A stretch of 64,000 nt of DNA from an uncultured Sporosarcina sp. (GCA_948469885.1 CAOKMT010000008.1:26988-90987), one strand, 5' to 3'; numbered from the stretch's first letter, positions 44,652-53,830 are shown. Numbers and translations are program-made. Notes: generated from the sequence alone by a model not told the origin.

Positions 44652-45506
44652 ATGGATCCATATGGAGACCACAATCGCAAAATATTGAGCCCACTTGATA
44701 AAGTTGCGACTGAGAAGAAAGAAGAAGAGCGAACTGCTGAAGCTATCGATTCTGAAGAAAGCGTGAAGAAAGAAAAGGCGCACGACGAACCGGTGGACAC
44801 TTCCGCAGATGACCCGACACTCGTCGATCATCTGACGGAATTAAGAAAGCAATTAATTAAGAGTGTCGCCATTTTTCTATTTTTCTTCGTTGTCGTTTTT
44901 GGTACGATTAATTTCTGGTTTCCTTATGTAACAAGAGGGCATGAATTAATCGTATTAGGGCCGATGGAAGTTGTGAAGTTCTATACGTCGATTTCCGCGG
45001 CGCTTGCGCTTGGTTTGGCTTTACCCTTCCTGTGTCACTTCTTATGGCAGTTTGTAAAGCCGGGATTGAATGAACGGGAAAGCCAGTTTCTAAGCCTGTA
45101 TTCGCCAGTAATGCTGCTTTTATTTCTTGGAGGGATTGCTTTCGGTTATTTTGTAGTGAATCCTCTCAGTTATAATTTTTTAATTTCATTAGGCGCAATG
45201 AACTTTAAGGTGATGGTTTCTGCGCAAGAATATGCAAGCTTTCTTTTGCTAACGACTTTGCCGCTTGGGTTATTATTCGAATTACCGATTGTGGCGATGT
45301 TTTTGGCGGCGATCGGCTTGCTCACTGCGGATACGATGAAAAAAGTGCGAAAATGGTCGTATTTGTCGCTTGCTATCCTTTCGGCACTAATCACGCCACC
45401 TGATTTTGTTAGCCAACTCATCGTGCTCGTTCCGATGATTATACTCTACGAGGCAAGTATTCGTATTGTGAAATACACGGAGCGACGCAGTGCAGTTCCG
45501 AATTGA
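44652..45506 (+). CDS. tatC: Sec-independent protein translocase TatC
   Basis: 284 residues, six membrane helices. TatC signature DHLTELRKQLIKSVAIF at about residue 57 and YSPVMLLLFLGGIAFGYFVV. It has an unusually long charged N-terminal extension of about 50 residues (KKEEERTAEAIDSEESVKKE) before the usual start of TatC. GGGTGATG RBS makes ATG 44652 credible. Operon end with strong terminator. Confidence 0.93.
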   Translation: MDPYGDHNRKILSPLDKVATEKKEEERTAEAIDSEESVKKEKAHDEPVDTSADDPTLVDHLTELRKQLIKSVAIFLFFFVVVFGTINFWFPYVTRGHELIVLGPMEVVKFYTSISAALALGLALPFLCHFLWQFVKPGLNERESQFLSLYSPVMLLLFLGGIAFGYFVVNPLSYNFLISLGAMNFKVMVSAQEYASFLLLTTLPLGLLFELPIVAMFLAAIGLLTADTMKKVRKWSYLSLAILSALITPPDFVSQLIVLVPMIILYEASIRIVKYTERRSAVPN

Positions 45507-45520
45507 CGAAGTGGAATAGA

Positions 45521-45558
45521 AATCGGCATCCTCCATAAGAAGAGGATGCCGATTTTTT
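45521..45558 (+). terminator. Terminator of the gluconate dehydrogenase-Tat operon
   Basis: Perfect AATCGGCATCCTC/GAGGATGCCGATT stem, eight-base loop, six T. Confidence 0.93.
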
Positions 45559-45585
45559 GATCGAAAGCATTCGTGAAGAAAGTTT

Positions 45586-45738
45586 TTACGATGAACTTGT
45601 ATTCGAGCTACCGGAATTTCCTGACTGAGATCCGCCCATGAAAGAGTCAAGTTGTTTCATCAGTTTGTCTCTGGCGTTTTTGTTCCTCATCAAGTAAGCT
45701 GCACCAATACCGAGGGCAGCCATAGCCATTTTATTCAT
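45586..45738 (-). CDS. Short conserved-type protein (50 aa)
   Basis: MNKMAMAALGIGAAYLMRNK is followed by NARDKLMKQLDSFMGGSQ and a Ser/Asn-rich tail. GAGGAGG lies nine bases before the ATG. The N-terminal hydrophobic segment then basic helix is typical of small YrzQ/DUF3918-like proteins of bacilli (from memory). Too short for ordinary ORF cut-offs. Confidence 0.7.
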   Translation of the reverse strand: MNKMAMAALGIGAAYLMRNKNARDKLMKQLDSFMGGSQSGNSGSSNTSSS

Positions 45739-45982
45739 CTTGAAATCTTCCTCCTCACTTTGTATCGATCTTTATTAATATGTCCGAAATTCGCCGTTTT
45801 AAACGTAAAATTAATTGAGCGTTTTTATTTAAGGAATGGAATCGTGTTAACGTCAGTGAGAACTGGTGAAAGGGTTTATCAAGAAAAATGGGCTTGTTAT
45901 ATATCATTCGACGAAGTATAATGTTGTTGTGTTACATAAATCGACAGAAATATGTAAACTGTGGGAAAAAAATACATATAAT

Positions 45983-45996
45983 TGAAAGCGGTTTCA
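45983..45996 (+). promoter_or_regulatory. cre box (CcpA site)
   Basis: TGAAAGCGGTTTCA fits the cre consensus TGWAARCGYTWNCW apart from one central base and is palindromic. It lies 49 bases before the SLC13 transporter start. The rest of 45739-46044 has no gene. Confidence 0.75.
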
Positions 45997-46044
45997 CATA
46001 TTTCGCAAAAGGGCAACACAATACTTGCATAAGGAGTGGGGAAG

Positions 46045-47688
46045 GTGAATATTCAATCTTTATGGGGAAAGATGTGGGATATGCATTACGACACGAAAAA
46101 TGCTTTCATGTTGTTTACCGCACAAACCTCGCCAAAAAAGCTTAAAAATGGTTCAAACGGATCCGACCAAATGAGTGGTGGGAATCATCAAGATGATGAA
46201 AAGCCCGGACGAACGAATGGGCAAAATATCGGACTTATATTAGGACCTCTTTTATTTTTCTTTATTTTGTTTTTCATCTCTCCGGAAAGTATGCCAAAAG
46301 AAGCGATTGCTGTTTTGGCAAGTACAATTTGGATTGCTACATGGTGGATCACGGAAGCAATACCGATTCCAGCGACATCGTTATTGCCCATCGTTTTGTT
46401 TCCGCTAACTGGCGCTGTTGAAGGATCGATCACAGGTGCTTATGCCGACAATACAATCTTTTTGTTTTTAGGCGGTTTTTTCATTGCAATTGCGATGGAA
46501 AAATGGAATTTGCATCGCAGAATTGCCCTTAACATTATTTTGTTAGTGGGGACAAGTACACAAAGAATTATTTTAGGATTTATGGTTGCAACAGGTTTTC
46601 TGTCCATGTGGATTTCAAATACAGCGACAGCGATGATGATGATGCCGATCGGGTTGGCAGTCATTGCGCATGTCAACGTTTCCTTAAGTCTTGGAGAACG
46701 GGAGCAGACCAATTTCGGAAAAGCAATTATGCTTGGAATTGCTTACTCGGCTTCCATCGGTGGACTGGGTACATTAATCGGGACACCGCCAAACACGATT
46801 TTTGCAGGGGTCGTTAAAAAGTTATATGACATCGATATATCTTTTGCTACATGGATGCTATTCGGTGTTCCTTTAGCAGCTGTTTTGTTAATTGCTGTCT
46901 GGCTTTATTTGATCAAGCTTGCATTTCCAATGAATGATATGAAAGAATTGCCGGGTGGAAAAGGCATTATCCAAGAACAAAAAGTAGCATTGGGCAAAAT
47001 GTCTTTTGAAGAAAAGTTAGTTTTAGTTGTCTTTTCGTTTACAGCACTTGCTTGGATTACGCGTACATTTATTCCGTTAGCGATTGTCGAAGAAAGAGTC
47101 GATGACACGATGATTGCCATCTTTGCTGCTGTCGTCTTATTTCTGATGCCTTCGAAGAAAGCGAAAGAGAAAAAGTTGCTGTCTTGGATTGATGCAAAAG
47201 AGGTGCCATGGGGCATTTTGCTTCTGTTCGGTGGAGGCCTTGCGATTGCGGATGGGTTTAAACAGTCGGGGCTTGCGTTGTGGATTGGTGAACAGCTAAC
47301 GGTTTTACAAAATGTTAACTTAATCATTATTATTGCGATTGTTGCCACGCTCGTTCTTTTCTTGACGGAAATCACGTCAAACACAGCGACAGCGACGATG
47401 ATGTTCCCGATTATGGCATCCTTTGCAGCAGCAATCGGTGTGCATCCGTACGGTTTGATGATTGCAGCGGGCGTGGCCGCTTCATGCGCATTTATGTTAC
47501 CAGTTGCAACACCACCGAATGCGGTTGTTTTTGGATCGGGTTATTTAAAAATCACCGATATGATCAAAGCAGGGTTTTGGATTAATATCGCTTGTATTTT
47601 CCTTATTACGGCTGCTATATATTTCTTATTACCAGCTGTTTGGGGGATTGATTTAACAGTCCTTCCGGATATGATGAAAGCTGGATAA
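46045..47688 (+). CDS. SLC13/DASS-family sodium:dicarboxylate symporter
   Basis: About 547 residues, 11-12 membrane helices. Two SNT substrate motifs (ISNTATAMMMMPI and TSNTATATMMFPI) each followed by a Pro-rich loop (GTPPNTIF, TPPNAVVFGSG). Takes up C4 dicarboxylates such as succinate or malate with Na+. GTG 46045 has AAGGAG eight bases upstream; GTG 46036 overlaps the RBS. The cre box predicts glucose repression. Confidence 0.9.
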   Translation: MNIQSLWGKMWDMHYDTKNAFMLFTAQTSPKKLKNGSNGSDQMSGGNHQDDEKPGRTNGQNIGLILGPLLFFFILFFISPESMPKEAIAVLASTIWIATWWITEAIPIPATSLLPIVLFPLTGAVEGSITGAYADNTIFLFLGGFFIAIAMEKWNLHRRIALNIILLVGTSTQRIILGFMVATGFLSMWISNTATAMMMMPIGLAVIAHVNVSLSLGEREQTNFGKAIMLGIAYSASIGGLGTLIGTPPNTIFAGVVKKLYDIDISFATWMLFGVPLAAVLLIAVWLYLIKLAFPMNDMKELPGGKGIIQEQKVALGKMSFEEKLVLVVFSFTALAWITRTFIPLAIVEERVDDTMIAIFAAVVLFLMPSKKAKEKKLLSWIDAKEVPWGILLLFGGGLAIADGFKQSGLALWIGEQLTVLQNVNLIIIIAIVATLVLFLTEITSNTATATMMFPIMASFAAAIGVHPYGLMIAAGVAASCAFMLPVATPPNAVVFGSGYLKITDMIKAGFWINIACIFLITAAIYFLLPAVWGIDLTVLPDMMKAG

Positions 47689-47730
47689 ATTTGTAATGAT
47701 GTAATCAAAACATGGAAATACTATGATAAA

Positions 47731-47767
47731 AAATCAGTCCAATAGAATGATTGGGCTGGTTTTTTTA
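47731..47767 (+). terminator. Terminator of the dicarboxylate transporter
   Basis: AAATCAGTCCAAT/ATTGGGCTGGTTT stem with G-U pairs, then seven T. Confidence 0.85.
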
Positions 47768-47783
47768 TTTTTCAAAAATATCA

Positions 47784-47841
47784 TTGACATTGAGAATCAT
47801 TATCACTAGAATGAGATTGGATGATAATGATTCTCATTATT
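47784..47841 (+). promoter_or_regulatory. Fur-controlled promoter with two Fur boxes
   Basis: TTGACA (47784-47789), 17-base spacer, TAGAAT (47807-47812). A Fur box, GACATTGAGAATCATTATC (47786-47804), fills the spacer and a second, GATAATGATTCTCATTATT (47823-47841), covers the start region. Confidence 0.9.
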
Positions 47842-47859
47842 AATTGGAGGGGTTATAAA

Positions 47860-48819
47860 TTGGGAAATACAATTAAACTTTCTATATGTATGTTGCTGTT
47901 ACTCGTGTTGACGGCATGTGGGAAAGCTGCTGGAGAAGAAAGTCCGGCAAAAGAAACAGATAAAGGGGAAGAGGAGGAGGTTACACTCCTAGAGGTGACA
48001 GATGCATCTGGTGAAAAAGTAGCATTCGATGAAGCACCGGAAACGTTTGCTGCTTTGAATTCCGGAGATTTAGATGTTTTGTTGGCGCTAGGTGCAAATG
48101 TCACAGGACGTCCGACAGCAAGTGGACCAGTCGCGGATGAGTTGAAAGAAGTAATAGAAATCGGTAACTTACACCAACCAAATTTCGAAAAGATTGCAGA
48201 AGCACATCCTGATGTATTGGCAGCGTCAATGGGTTTTCAGCGACATGCTGAAAATATAGAACGACAAGGAACAAAAGTTGTTTACACGAAAGCGGATTCA
48301 GTTGCAGATATTCAAGGAACAATTGAGTTGTTTGGTCAGTTGCTACAAAAAGAAACAGAAGCAGAGGAGATTAATAACGCCATTACGGAGAAAGTGAACA
48401 GCATAGACTTATCCAATTCCGAGCCTACTCGAACACTTTTAGTATACGGTGCACCGGGTACATATTTGGCAGCACTTCCGAACTCATTATCAGGAGATTT
48501 ATTGGAATTAGCGGGCGGTGAAAATATTGCCTCCGATTTTCCACAGGAAGAAAGCTATCCGCAATACGCGAGTTTGAGCGTTGAAAAAATTATTGAAAGA
48601 AATCCAGAAATGGTCATGTTGATCACACATGGTGATCCGGATGCTGTAAAGGAAGCATTTGAAGGTGAAATGGAAAAGAATGCAGCATGGAAAAATCTCG
48701 ATGCTGTAAAAAATGGTAATGTCGTTGTTTTACCATCTCACTTATTTGGAACGAATCCAGGAACGAACGTAACGGAAGCACTCGATGTAATGATCGAAAG
48801 TTTAGAGAAGGTTCAATGA
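47860..48819 (+). CDS. Iron/heme ABC transporter substrate-binding lipoprotein
   Basis: 319 residues from a TTG start with GGAGGGG seven bases upstream; the frame is open over the Fur box. Lipobox LTAC (Cys about 20), short acidic linker, FecB-type fold (LDVLLALGANVTGRPTASGP, QPNFEKIAEAHPDVLAASMG). The operon ends with a heme-degrading enzyme, so heme is a likely ligand, though a siderophore is possible. Iron-repressed. Confidence 0.88.
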   Translation: MGNTIKLSICMLLLLVLTACGKAAGEESPAKETDKGEEEEVTLLEVTDASGEKVAFDEAPETFAALNSGDLDVLLALGANVTGRPTASGPVADELKEVIEIGNLHQPNFEKIAEAHPDVLAASMGFQRHAENIERQGTKVVYTKADSVADIQGTIELFGQLLQKETEAEEINNAITEKVNSIDLSNSEPTRTLLVYGAPGTYLAALPNSLSGDLLELAGGENIASDFPQEESYPQYASLSVEKIIERNPEMVMLITHGDPDAVKEAFEGEMEKNAAWKNLDAVKNGNVVVLPSHLFGTNPGTNVTEALDVMIESLEKVQ

Positions 48820-48820
48820 A

Positions 48821-49855
48821 ATGGAAGCAGTAGAAGTTCAAACAGTGAAAAATACGCACCCACTTGCGAAAAAAAGAATTATCATTCTTACATCTTTTAG
48901 CATTTTGCTCGTAGGCGCATGTATTGCTAGTCTCATGATTGGGCCAGTCGCTTTTTCGTTAAGTGAAGTACAAAGCGGACTTTTTCAAAATGAAGATTCT
49001 TTGGCAAGGCGGATTATTTGGGAGTTACGTTTCCCACGCGTGCTGATTGGCATGATTGTCGGGATGTGTTTAGCGGTATCGGGTGCCATTTTGCAAGGTG
49101 TGATGAAAAATCCTTTAGCTGATCCCGGCATCATTGGTGTCTCCTCGGGCGCTGGACTGTCAGCAACAATCATTATGATCATTTTCCCGGCGTATATCAT
49201 GTTTTTACCTTTGGCCGCATTTCTAGGGGCATTGGTGACGGCGCTTCTCATTTACACTTTGTCTTGGAAAGGGGGAACGTCCCCTGTTCGGATTATTTTA
49301 GTCGGCGTTGCGATCAATGCAGTGATCGGCGCATGTATGAGTGCTTTAATGTTGCTGTATAGCGACCGAGTGCAAGCAGTATTGCCGTGGTTGGCAGGTG
49401 GCATTGCAGGCGTTGGTTGGATTCAATTTGAAATGATTATTTATTATGCGATTGCCGCCCTCGTCTTGGCGTTGTTTGCGATTCGACATATCCGCATTTT
49501 AAGACTTGGAGATGAAGTTGCCAAATTGCTCGGCCATAACGTGGAAAGAAGTCGGTTCTTTTTAATTATCCTGAGTACGCTTCTGGCAGGGATTGCGGTC
49601 AGCGTCGCGGGTCTTGTCGGTTTTGTTGGCCTCGTTGTGCCGCATATTTTACGGATTATGATCGGCGGGGATTATCGGTATTTGCTCCCTGCATCCGCGC
49701 TGGGTGGTGGCTTGCTCGTCGTCTTGGCGGATACAGTGGCGCGCACTGCATTCGATCCAATTGAATTGCCAGTCGGGATTTTACTCGCTTTCTTAGGCGG
49801 TCCGTTTTTCTTATACATGATTCAAAGAAGGAGGGATTCCATTGCTTCTCACTGA
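48821..49855 (+). CDS. FecCD-family permease (iron/heme)
   Basis: 344 residues, FecCD family: RFPRVLIGMIVGMCLAVSGA, NPLADPGIIGVSSGAG, GDEVAKLLG and FVGLVVPHILRIMIG. One permease gene only, so it acts as a homodimer. One base after the lipoprotein gene, overlapping the ATPase by 14 bases. Confidence 0.93.
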   Translation: MEAVEVQTVKNTHPLAKKRIIILTSFSILLVGACIASLMIGPVAFSLSEVQSGLFQNEDSLARRIIWELRFPRVLIGMIVGMCLAVSGAILQGVMKNPLADPGIIGVSSGAGLSATIIMIIFPAYIMFLPLAAFLGALVTALLIYTLSWKGGTSPVRIILVGVAINAVIGACMSALMLLYSDRVQAVLPWLAGGIAGVGWIQFEMIIYYAIAALVLALFAIRHIRILRLGDEVAKLLGHNVERSRFFLIILSTLLAGIAVSVAGLVGFVGLVVPHILRIMIGGDYRYLLPASALGGGLLVVLADTVARTAFDPIELPVGILLAFLGGPFFLYMIQRRRDSIASH

Positions 49856-50627
49856 AGGATTATCGTTTCGGCATTCGTCAGCATTTCAACTGGATGCAGT
49901 CGATCTCCATATAGAAGAAGGAGAAATTGTCAGTTTAATCGGTCCGAATGGTTCAGGGAAGTCGACGTTATTGCGACTCATATCACGCTTGGTCCGCCCA
50001 GCAAGTGGGGAAGTCTTTCTGGATGGGCAGACAATTCGGTCGATGAAAAGTTTAGATGTTGCCAAGAAGCTCGCGATGTTGCCGCAAATGCAAGATCATC
50101 AGCTCGATTTAACGGTCGGTGAACTCATTGAATTTGGGCGCTATCCACATCGAAGTGCTTACGGAAAACTGTCGGAGGAAGATGAAGATATTATCCATTG
50201 GGCAATGACCGTGACAAAATTGACCAACTTTAAAAACCGTACGCTTCAATCGCTTTCAGGTGGAGAGAGACAACGCGCATGGATTGCGATGGCAATTGCT
50301 CAACGACCCAAAATTTTATTATTGGATGAGCCGACGACGTTTCTCGATATTTCGCATCAGTTGGAAGTGATGGAACTCGTCAAAGAATTGAATGCTAAGT
50401 TTGGAATGACGGTCGTTATGGTGTTGCATGATATTAACCAAGCGGCTCGTTATAGCGACCGTCTCGTTGTCCTAAAAAATGGAGAAATTCAATATGATGG
50501 TATTCCTCATTGCGTCTTATGTAGAGAAATGTTCCAATCGATCTTTGATATCGATGCGGAAATTTACAAAGAGAATGGCACGCCCTTTTTCACACCCATT
50601 AAGTTACGAAAGGAAGAATATGTATGA
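49842..50627 (+). CDS. FecE-type ABC ATPase (iron/heme)
   Basis: 261 residues. Walker A GPNGSGKST, signature LSGGERQR, Walker B ILLLDEPTTFLDISHQ, switch His VLHDINQA. TTG start with AGGAGGG seven bases upstream. Drives the preceding permease; could also serve the ATPase-less siderophore system at 15-18 kb (inference). Confidence 0.94.
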   Translation: MLLTEGLSFRHSSAFQLDAVDLHIEEGEIVSLIGPNGSGKSTLLRLISRLVRPASGEVFLDGQTIRSMKSLDVAKKLAMLPQMQDHQLDLTVGELIEFGRYPHRSAYGKLSEEDEDIIHWAMTVTKLTNFKNRTLQSLSGGERQRAWIAMAIAQRPKILLLDEPTTFLDISHQLEVMELVKELNAKFGMTVVMVLHDINQAARYSDRLVVLKNGEIQYDGIPHCVLCREMFQSIFDIDAEIYKENGTPFFTPIKLRKEEYV

Positions 50628-51037
50628 TGCGAGAGCCAGTAGATCATAGGTTGGTTAAAGCATTTATTATTGCAGCGCATGGTGATTTTGAAGAAGTGAA
50701 GAAACTGATTTCGATAGAACCTGCCTTACTCCACTCTTCCATTAATTGGGGAGCGGATGATTGGGAAAGTGGGCTGGGTGCAGCGGCTCATACGGGAAAT
50801 CGAGATATTGCAGAATGGCTCCTTGCACGCGGGGCACGGATGGATATTTTCACGGCAGCGATGCTAGGCGAACTAGAAATAGTGAAAATGATACTCATTC
50901 GTCAACCAAATGCGTTACACTCAAAGGGAGCACATGGCATCCCACTCATCCGACACGCCCAAATGGGAGGAGAACGTGCATTGCCTGTGTTTGAATATTT
51001 ACAGTCTTTAACGACGAAGGAGGAAGCATTATCATGA
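50624..51037 (+). CDS. Ankyrin-repeat protein in the heme-uptake operon
   Basis: 137 residues, soluble. Ankyrin-type repeats: AFIIAAHGDFEEVKKLISIE, GAAAHTGNRDIAEWLLARGA and AAMLGELEIVKMILIRQPNA, each with the helix-turn-helix length of about 33. Overlaps both neighbours by four bases (ATGA), so it is translated with the ATPase and the heme monooxygenase. Ankyrin repeats bind proteins; a scaffold or regulator of uptake or heme breakdown is conceivable but unproven. Confidence 0.85.
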   Translation: MMREPVDHRLVKAFIIAAHGDFEEVKKLISIEPALLHSSINWGADDWESGLGAAAHTGNRDIAEWLLARGARMDIFTAAMLGELEIVKMILIRQPNALHSKGAHGIPLIRHAQMGGERALPVFEYLQSLTTKEEALS

Positions 51038-51372
51038 TGAAAGCAATAAACGCAATTCGGGTTAAAAAAGGGAGAGCGGATGAAGTGCTTGTCCGATTCA
51101 GTTCACCGAAAGCTGTCCATACTTTTGAAGGGTTCGTCTTCATGGAAGTGTTGAAAAAAGAAAATAGTCCGGACTACGATGAGTTGCATATTTGCACGAC
51201 ATGGGAAGAGCGGAAGCATTTCGATAATTGGTTGGAAAGCCGATATAACCAAAGAGCCCATAGTAAAAAAAGTGATAAAGAAGCAGAAGAAAATCCGATT
51301 TTAGGAAACGAACTGTCAACGTTTGAAGTCGTTTATCAACACGAACCGGCCACGACAGAAGTTTCGAAATAA
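51034..51372 (+). CDS. IsdG/HmoA-family heme-degrading monooxygenase
   Basis: About 112 residues, antibiotic-biosynthesis-monooxygenase fold. The catalytic Asn-Trp-His triad of IsdG can be seen: Asn near the start (INAIRVKKGRAD), Trp in HFDNWLESR and His in QRAHSKK; FEGFVFMEVL fits the core. Cleaves heme to release iron. AAGGAGG RBS; last gene of the operon. Confidence 0.85.
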   Translation: MMKAINAIRVKKGRADEVLVRFSSPKAVHTFEGFVFMEVLKKENSPDYDELHICTTWEERKHFDNWLESRYNQRAHSKKSDKEAEENPILGNELSTFEVVYQHEPATTEVSK

Positions 51373-51386
51373 TATTTTGCTAATAT

Positions 51387-51420
51387 AAATCCCACTTGAC
51401 TTTTAATAGGTGGGATTTTT
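51387..51420 (+). terminator. Terminator of the first heme operon
   Basis: AAATCCCAC/GTGGGATTT stem followed by T. Confidence 0.85.
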
Positions 51421-51644
51421 GCTATTTTCCAATCAATTCTTTTTAAATATATATAAGTTGAACTAAAGAATTTTATATCACGTTGCTTGGAGTGGAAAGC
51501 AACAATATTGATTGATGAAAGGAAACTTTTTTAAATTATTATATAATAGATGCAATTGAGGAACCTTAAAGCGTATGGTATATTTGAAGGTGAAGTCAAA
51601 TTATTCGATAAATTTGTTCGGATTATAGTAAGGCGAGGGAAGCT

Positions 51645-52463
51645 ATGCGTATTAGTTTTAGAACGAAGCAGATAACGGAAATGCAAGAGTTACAAGAAGT
51701 CGTCGCATTACAGGAACAGGTTTGGGGAAGTGTCAGTATCGTTCCTGTTTCTCAATTGATCGCTGCAATCCATAATGGAGGAATTGTGTTCGGTGCTGTG
51801 GAGCAGAAGAGTGATCGGATCGTCGGGTTTTGCTATGGCTTTCCAGGATTCCATCCGACAGAGGGAACTTACTTGTATTCCCATATGTTGGCGATACACG
51901 CGGATTATAGAAATTATGGGATCGGTAAACAATTAAAGTTGGCGCAAAGAAAATGGGCACTTCAATACGGCTATACTTCGATGAAATGGACAGTAGATCC
52001 GCTTGAGATGAAAAACGGTTACTTGAATTTATGTAAGCTTGGTGGTATTTCACAAACTTATATCCCAGAGTTTTATGGCCAGATGCAAGATAAAGTAAAT
52101 AAAGGCATCTCCTCTGATCGGCTTGTGCTGGAATGGGTCTTAGACTCTAATCGAACGGAACAGGCGATTCAAGGGAATACGCTGACTGACCCGTCATGGC
52201 ACCACTATAAGCCTCTTTTGCATTGGGAATTGGCAGATGGACTTCCAAAACCTAAGCAAAACTTGGCAGTTCAAAGTGCAGAAGGTTATTTGCTCGCTGT
52301 TCCGGCAGATATTCAACAATTGAAAAAAGCGGATGCTGCACTTGTACAAGAGTGGAGATTGCAAACAAGAAAAATACTGATGGATGCATTCCAGTCCGGC
52401 TATACACTTATCGGCGTTTTGCGCGGCGAAACCGCAGTCCATCATTATGTTTTGGAAAAATAA
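51645..52463 (+). CDS. GNAT-superfamily acyltransferase linked to N-acylamino-acid racemase
   Basis: 272 residues. GNAT core in the first 150 residues (SHMLAIHADYRNYGIGKQLK, R-x-x-G-x-G) with an extra C-terminal domain, as in the COG3375 group that sits beside MenC-like racemases. In Geobacillus such a neighbour is proposed to succinylate D-amino acids from succinyl-CoA. Followed after 23 bases by the racemase gene. GCGAGGGAAG RBS. Confidence 0.8.
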   Translation: MRISFRTKQITEMQELQEVVALQEQVWGSVSIVPVSQLIAAIHNGGIVFGAVEQKSDRIVGFCYGFPGFHPTEGTYLYSHMLAIHADYRNYGIGKQLKLAQRKWALQYGYTSMKWTVDPLEMKNGYLNLCKLGGISQTYIPEFYGQMQDKVNKGISSDRLVLEWVLDSNRTEQAIQGNTLTDPSWHHYKPLLHWELADGLPKPKQNLAVQSAEGYLLAVPADIQQLKKADAALVQEWRLQTRKILMDAFQSGYTLIGVLRGETAVHHYVLEK

Positions 52464-52486
52464 ATTAGAGATGAAGGGGTTATATT

Positions 52487-53608
52487 ATGGAGCCGATGAA
52501 CATTCAAGAAATCGTCCTGAGAAAATTGAAAATGCGGATGAAAAATCCATTCACGACAAGTTTTGGTACACAACAAGACCGTTATTTTTATTTGATCGAA
52601 GCAATCGATGATCAAAACAGAAGTGGCTGGGGTGAATCGGTGTCAGGGGAGTTTCCGATGTACAGTCCTGAAACGGTTGAAACAACTCGGCATTTGCTCG
52701 AAGATGTGCTCATCCCATTATTGAAGGAGACGCCAATCAGTCATCCGGATGAAGTGAACACGCTCTTCAAAGATATCCGGGGCAATGAAATGGCGAAGGC
52801 CTCCATTGAAGGTGCCATTTGGGACTTGTATGCGAAACAAAAAGGCATTTCCTTATCGGAGGCTTTAGGCGGTGAACGGAAGCAAATTGAAGTCGGCATC
52901 AGTTTGGGAATCCAAGAAAATATAGAAGAATTGCTCAAACAAGTCGATCATTACGTCCAAGAAGGATACAAACGCATTAAAATTAAAATACAACCGGGTC
53001 AGGATGTAGAAGTGATGCGGGCGGTCCGGAAAGCGTTTCCGAATACGGAACTGATGGCGGATGCGAACTCGGCTTACACGTTGGAAGATATTGATACGTT
53101 AGCGCAATTGGATGAGTTCAATCTCATGATGATCGAACAGCCGTTGGCACATGACGACATTATTGACCATGCTGAACTTCAAGCAAAGATTGAGACGCCT
53201 GTTTGCTTGGATGAGAGTATCCACTCATTGGAAGATGTGAAAAAAGCGTTTCGTCTCGGCAGCTGCAAGGTTATCAATCTGAAAATTGGTCGTGTTGGTG
53301 GCTTGACGGAATCGAAGAAGATCCATGATTTTTGCTTGGAAAACAATATTGCACTTTGGTGCGGCGGCATGTTGGAGGCTGGAGTAGGCCGTGCGCATAA
53401 TATCGCGATCACGAGTTTGCCAGGATTCAATCTGCCGGGCGACACGGCGGCATCATCGCGCTATTGGGAAGAAGACATCATCGACCCAGAAGTAACTGTC
53501 ACAGATGGTTATATTCAATTGACAGACGAGCCGGGAATTGGCTATGAGGTCAATTTGGACAAAGTGGCAAAGTACACGATAGAAGAGAAAAGAATTTATT
53601 TGAAGTAA
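52487..53608 (+). CDS. menC: Enolase-superfamily N-acylamino-acid racemase / o-succinylbenzoate synthase
   Basis: 373 residues, muconate-lactonizing enolase subgroup. Catalytic KIKIQPG (second Lys), metal ligands [14 protein letters not shown] and CLDESI, and Lys in [11 protein letters not shown]. The family includes MenC (menaquinone path) and NSAR; lack of other men genes and the partner acyltransferase favour an N-succinylamino-acid racemase role, but the enzyme may do both. GAAGGGG RBS. Confidence 0.85.
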   Translation: MEPMNIQEIVLRKLKMRMKNPFTTSFGTQQDRYFYLIEAIDDQNRSGWGESVSGEFPMYSPETVETTRHLLEDVLIPLLKETPISHPDEVNTLFKDIRGNEMAKASIEGAIWDLYAKQKGISLSEALGGERKQIEVGISLGIQENIEELLKQVDHYVQEGYKRIKIKIQPGQDVEVMRAVRKAFPNTELMADANSAYTLEDIDTLAQLDEFNLMMIEQPLAHDDIIDHAELQAKIETPVCLDESIHSLEDVKKAFRLGSCKVINLKIGRVGGLTESKKIHDFCLENNIALWCGGMLEAGVGRAHNIAITSLPGFNLPGDTAASSRYWEEDIIDPEVTVTDGYIQLTDEPGIGYEVNLDKVAKYTIEEKRIYLK

Positions 53609-53675
53609 AGGAACATAAAAAGCTGTTGCCCTGTTTGGATCGGATGCTAGAAATCCTAGAAATATCAATGTTTAT

Positions 53676-53709
53676 GGCTATCTCATTTATAGTGAGATAG
53701 CCTATTTTT
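53676..53709 (+). terminator. Terminator after the racemase gene
   Basis: GGCTATCTCA/TGAGATAGCC stem, seven-base loop, T-rich tail. Confidence 0.85.
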
Positions 53710-53753
53710 ATTGGAAAATTATTATATTGTTAAGGGTTGGAACCAATATTGGT

Positions 53754-53810
53754 TTGACAAGCATAATGAGAACGATTATCATTCTTGTTGAGTATGAAAA
53801 TCATTATCAA
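53754..53810 (+). promoter_or_regulatory. Fur-controlled promoter with two Fur boxes
   Basis: TTGACA (53754-53759), 17-base spacer, TATCAT (53777-53782). Fur box AATGAGAACGATTATCATT (53765-53783) overlaps the -10; a second box ATGAAAATCATTATCAA lies at 53794-53810. Confidence 0.88.
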
Positions 53811-53830
53811 TTGGATGAGGAGAAAATAGA

